Below, in pieces: positions 62,488 to 64,000 of a stretch of 64,000 nucleotides of DNA. Below the pieces are notes generated by a model. It did not search any database and had not been told where the DNA came from. It saw only the letters and a list, made by a program, of their open reading frames with translations. The position numbers and the translations under genes are program-made. Positions within the stretch are counted from its first letter, which is position 1; each line of letters starts with the position of its first letter. The stretch spans positions 248,001 to 312,000 of the forward strand of contig NZ_JBHSBI010000001.1 of assembly GCF_042650645.1 (NCBI RefSeq), in the 5' to 3' direction. This stretch comes from Nonomuraea purpurea (GTDB taxonomy: Bacteria; Actinomycetota; Actinomycetes; Streptosporangiales; Streptosporangiaceae).

Positions 62488-63623
62488 CCGTCGACCGCCT
62501 GCTGCCCGGCCAGGACGCCGAGGACCTCATCGAGCTGACCCGCGACATCGCCGACAAGGAGCTGGCGCGGCGGGTCGACGAGCACGAGCGAGCGGAGACC
62601 TACCCGGAGGGGCTGTTCGCCACGCTGGGCGCGGCGGGGCTGCTCGGTCTGCCGTACCCGGAGGAGTTCGGGGGCGGCGGGCAGCCGTACGAGGTGTATC
62701 TGCAGGTGATCGAGGAGCTGGCGATGCGGTGGGCCTCCGTCGCGGTCGCGACCAGCGTGCACACCCTCGCCTGCTTCCCCGTGGCCGCCTACGGCACCGC
62801 CGAGCAGCGGGAGCGGTGGCTGCCCGACCTGCTGGCCGGGCGCCTGATCGGCGGCTACAGCCTGTCGGAGCCGCAGGCCGGATCCGACGCCGGGGCCCTG
62901 ACCTGCAAGGCGGAGCGGGTCGAGAACGGATACCGGATCACCGGCAACAAGGCGTGGATCACCCACGGCGGCATCGCCGACTTCTACGCCCTGTTCGTCC
63001 GCACCGGCGAGGGTTCGCGAGGCATCTCCTGCTTCCTGGCCCCCGGGGCGGCCGACGGGCTGACGTTCGGGCGGCCGGAGGAGAAGATGGGGCTGCACGC
63101 CATACCGACGACCAGCGCCCACTGGGACGGCGCGATCCTCGACGCCGACCGGCTGATCGGCGAGGAGGGGCAGGGGCTGCAGATCGCCTTCAGCGCCCTC
63201 GACTCCGGCCGGCTCGGCATCGCCGCCTGCGCCACCGGCCTCGCCCAGGCCGCCCTCGACGAGGCCGTGGCCTACGCGAAGGAACGCAAGACGTTCGGCA
63301 AGCGCATCATCGACCACCAGGGGCTCGGCTTCCTGCTCGCCGACATGGCCGCCGGGGTCGACAGCGCGCGGGCCACCTACCTCGACGCCGCCCGCCGCCG
63401 CGACGCCGGCCTGCCCTACAGCCGTCAGGCCAGCGTCGCCAAGCTGGTCGCCACCGACGCGGCCATGAAAGTGACGACGGACGCGGTGCAGGTGTTCGGG
63501 GGGTACGGGTACACGCGGGAGTTCCGGGTGGAGCGCTACATGCGCGAGGCCAAGATCATGCAGATCTTCGAGGGCACCAACCAGATCCAGCGCCTGGTGA
63601 TCAGTAGGCACCTGGCCAAGTAG
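62484..63623 (+). CDS. Acyl-CoA dehydrogenase
   Basis: 379 residues. It shows GLLGLPYPEEFGGGGQPYEV, FAD-binding SLSEPQAGSDAGALTCKAE, WITHGGIADFY, and the C-terminal AKIMQIFEGTNQIQRLVISR with the catalytic-Glu region. It oxidises an acyl-CoA to the 2-enoyl form using FAD. GTG 62484 overlaps the stop of the oxidoreductase gene, so the two are made together. This pairing suggests the pathway continues from a branched or aryl-acyl-CoA. Substrate class uncertain. Confidence 0.92.
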   Translation: MTVDRLLPGQDAEDLIELTRDIADKELARRVDEHERAETYPEGLFATLGAAGLLGLPYPEEFGGGGQPYEVYLQVIEELAMRWASVAVATSVHTLACFPVAAYGTAEQRERWLPDLLAGRLIGGYSLSEPQAGSDAGALTCKAERVENGYRITGNKAWITHGGIADFYALFVRTGEGSRGISCFLAPGAADGLTFGRPEEKMGLHAIPTTSAHWDGAILDADRLIGEEGQGLQIAFSALDSGRLGIAACATGLAQAALDEAVAYAKERKTFGKRIIDHQGLGFLLADMAAGVDSARATYLDAARRRDAGLPYSRQASVAKLVATDAAMKVTTDAVQVFGGYGYTREFRVERYMREAKIMQIFEGTNQIQRLVISRHLAK

Positions 63624-63665
63624 TCTCTGACCTGCGAAACCCGTCCGCGGTACGCGGGCACCGCC

Positions 63666-63684
63666 GAATCAGATAATCTGATTC
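63666..63684. promoter_or_regulatory. Autoregulatory operator of the Phd-PIN locus
   Basis: GAATCAGAT and ATCTGATTC are exact inverted arms around one A, ending one base before ATG 63686. A GATAAT inside it could be the -10 box of a leaderless message, so the antitoxin would cover its own promoter. Confidence 0.75.
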
Positions 63685-63685
63685 T

Positions 63686-63946
63686 ATGAAGGTGATGACT
63701 GCCACCGAGGCGTCTCGGAGCTTCGCGACCGTCCTTGACGAGGCGGAGCGCGGGGAAACGATCGTGGTGACTCGTGGTGGGAGGCAAATCGCCGTGATCG
63801 GCCCTGCGCCCACTGCGCCGGGACGTATGGTCAAGGCGTTTCTGGCCAGAAGTGCCGGGACACTGGACGCGGATTTCGAGGCTGATGTCGCGGCGGCCCG
63901 CGAGTCCGTCACTGATGAGATGAGGGGCACGTGGCCCGACGCCTGA
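63686..63946 (+). CDS. Phd/YefM-type antitoxin
   Basis: 86 residues: MKVMTATEASRSFATVLDEA and TIVVTRGGRQIAVIGPAP, the N-terminal DNA-binding Phd/YefM fold, followed by an acidic helical tail that would wrap the toxin. There is no ribosome-binding site; a palindrome ends one base before the start codon, which suggests a leaderless message. It overlaps the PIN gene by 16 bases. Confidence 0.88.
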   Translation: MKVMTATEASRSFATVLDEAERGETIVVTRGGRQIAVIGPAPTAPGRMVKAFLARSAGTLDADFEADVAAARESVTDEMRGTWPDA

Positions 63947-64000
63947 TCCTGGACACGGGCGTACTCATCGCCGCTGAGCGAGGCAGGACGTCCGTGGACA
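63931..64000 (+). CDS. PIN-domain toxin (VapC-like), cut by window end
   Basis: Only the first 23 residues lie in the window: VARRLILDTGVLIAAERGRT. The LILDTGVLIA opening with its acidic residue is the start of PIN-domain ribonucleases. GTG 63931 lies inside the antitoxin gene. The usual VapC would be about 130 residues, so most is beyond the window. Confidence 0.8.
   Translation, partial: MARRLILDTGVLIAAERGRTSVD

Overview
The window is high-GC chromosomal DNA of a Gram-positive actinomycete. Evidence: strong G/C bias at third codon positions, many GTG starts, ATGA/GTGA/TGATG gene overlaps, a PknG-type kinase operon, a bacterial nitric oxide synthase, LPxTG-like wall anchoring, and many STAND, WD40 and TPR regulators. 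The overall style fits Streptosporangiaceae (Nonomuraea-like). That placement is inference, because no rRNA or marker gene is present. No CRISPR array, intact prophage or secondary-metabolite core gene was found.

Left end (1-9 kb): the 3' part of a huge RHS/YD-repeat protein ends in an AT-richer lysozyme-like C-terminal domain. A small lipoprotein gene follows it, and together they look like a polymorphic toxin and its immunity protein. Next come decayed transposase pieces, an HTH-TPR regulator and a peptidase scrap.

9-17 kb: a tightly overlapping seven-gene minus-strand operon encodes a coiled-coil protein, a PknG-type kinase, a PP2C phosphatase, a VWA protein, an FHA protein, a GlnX-like four-helix membrane protein and a GlnH-like solute-binding lipoprotein. 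It reads as a complete amino-acid-sensing phosphorelay from exterior ligand to kinase, phosphatase and FHA adaptor. The kinase, phosphatase and FHA proteins each carry N-terminal zinc ribbons.

17-31 kb: a GH63-type glycosidase, small membrane and secreted proteins, tRNA-Asn, nitric oxide synthase (convergently overlapping a tyrosine phosphatase gene), enoyl-CoA hydratase, galactokinase, a shortened D-cysteine-desulfhydrase-like protein and a 1648-residue all-TPR protein.

31-48 kb: mostly carbohydrate use and its control. It holds a ROK regulator with a PmoA-like (DUF6807) protein, a sugar-permease scrap, a secreted intradiol dioxygenase, a two-gene secreted glycosidase operon (GH43 plus a large multidomain glycosidase) behind a LacI-type operator and ended by a strong hairpin, an AfsR/LuxR-like STAND ATPase without DNA-binding domain, an APC permease and two LacI regulators.

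48-64 kb: an nSTAND-TM-WD40 protein, a secreted C39-type peptidase, an extra adenylate kinase, a methyltransferase, a TetR/SDR divergent pair with a long perfect palindrome, a VOC protein, a DUF11 wall protein, an Lrp regulator divergent from an indolepyruvate oxidoreductase and acyl-CoA dehydrogenase operon, and the start of a Phd-PIN toxin-antitoxin locus cut by the window edge.
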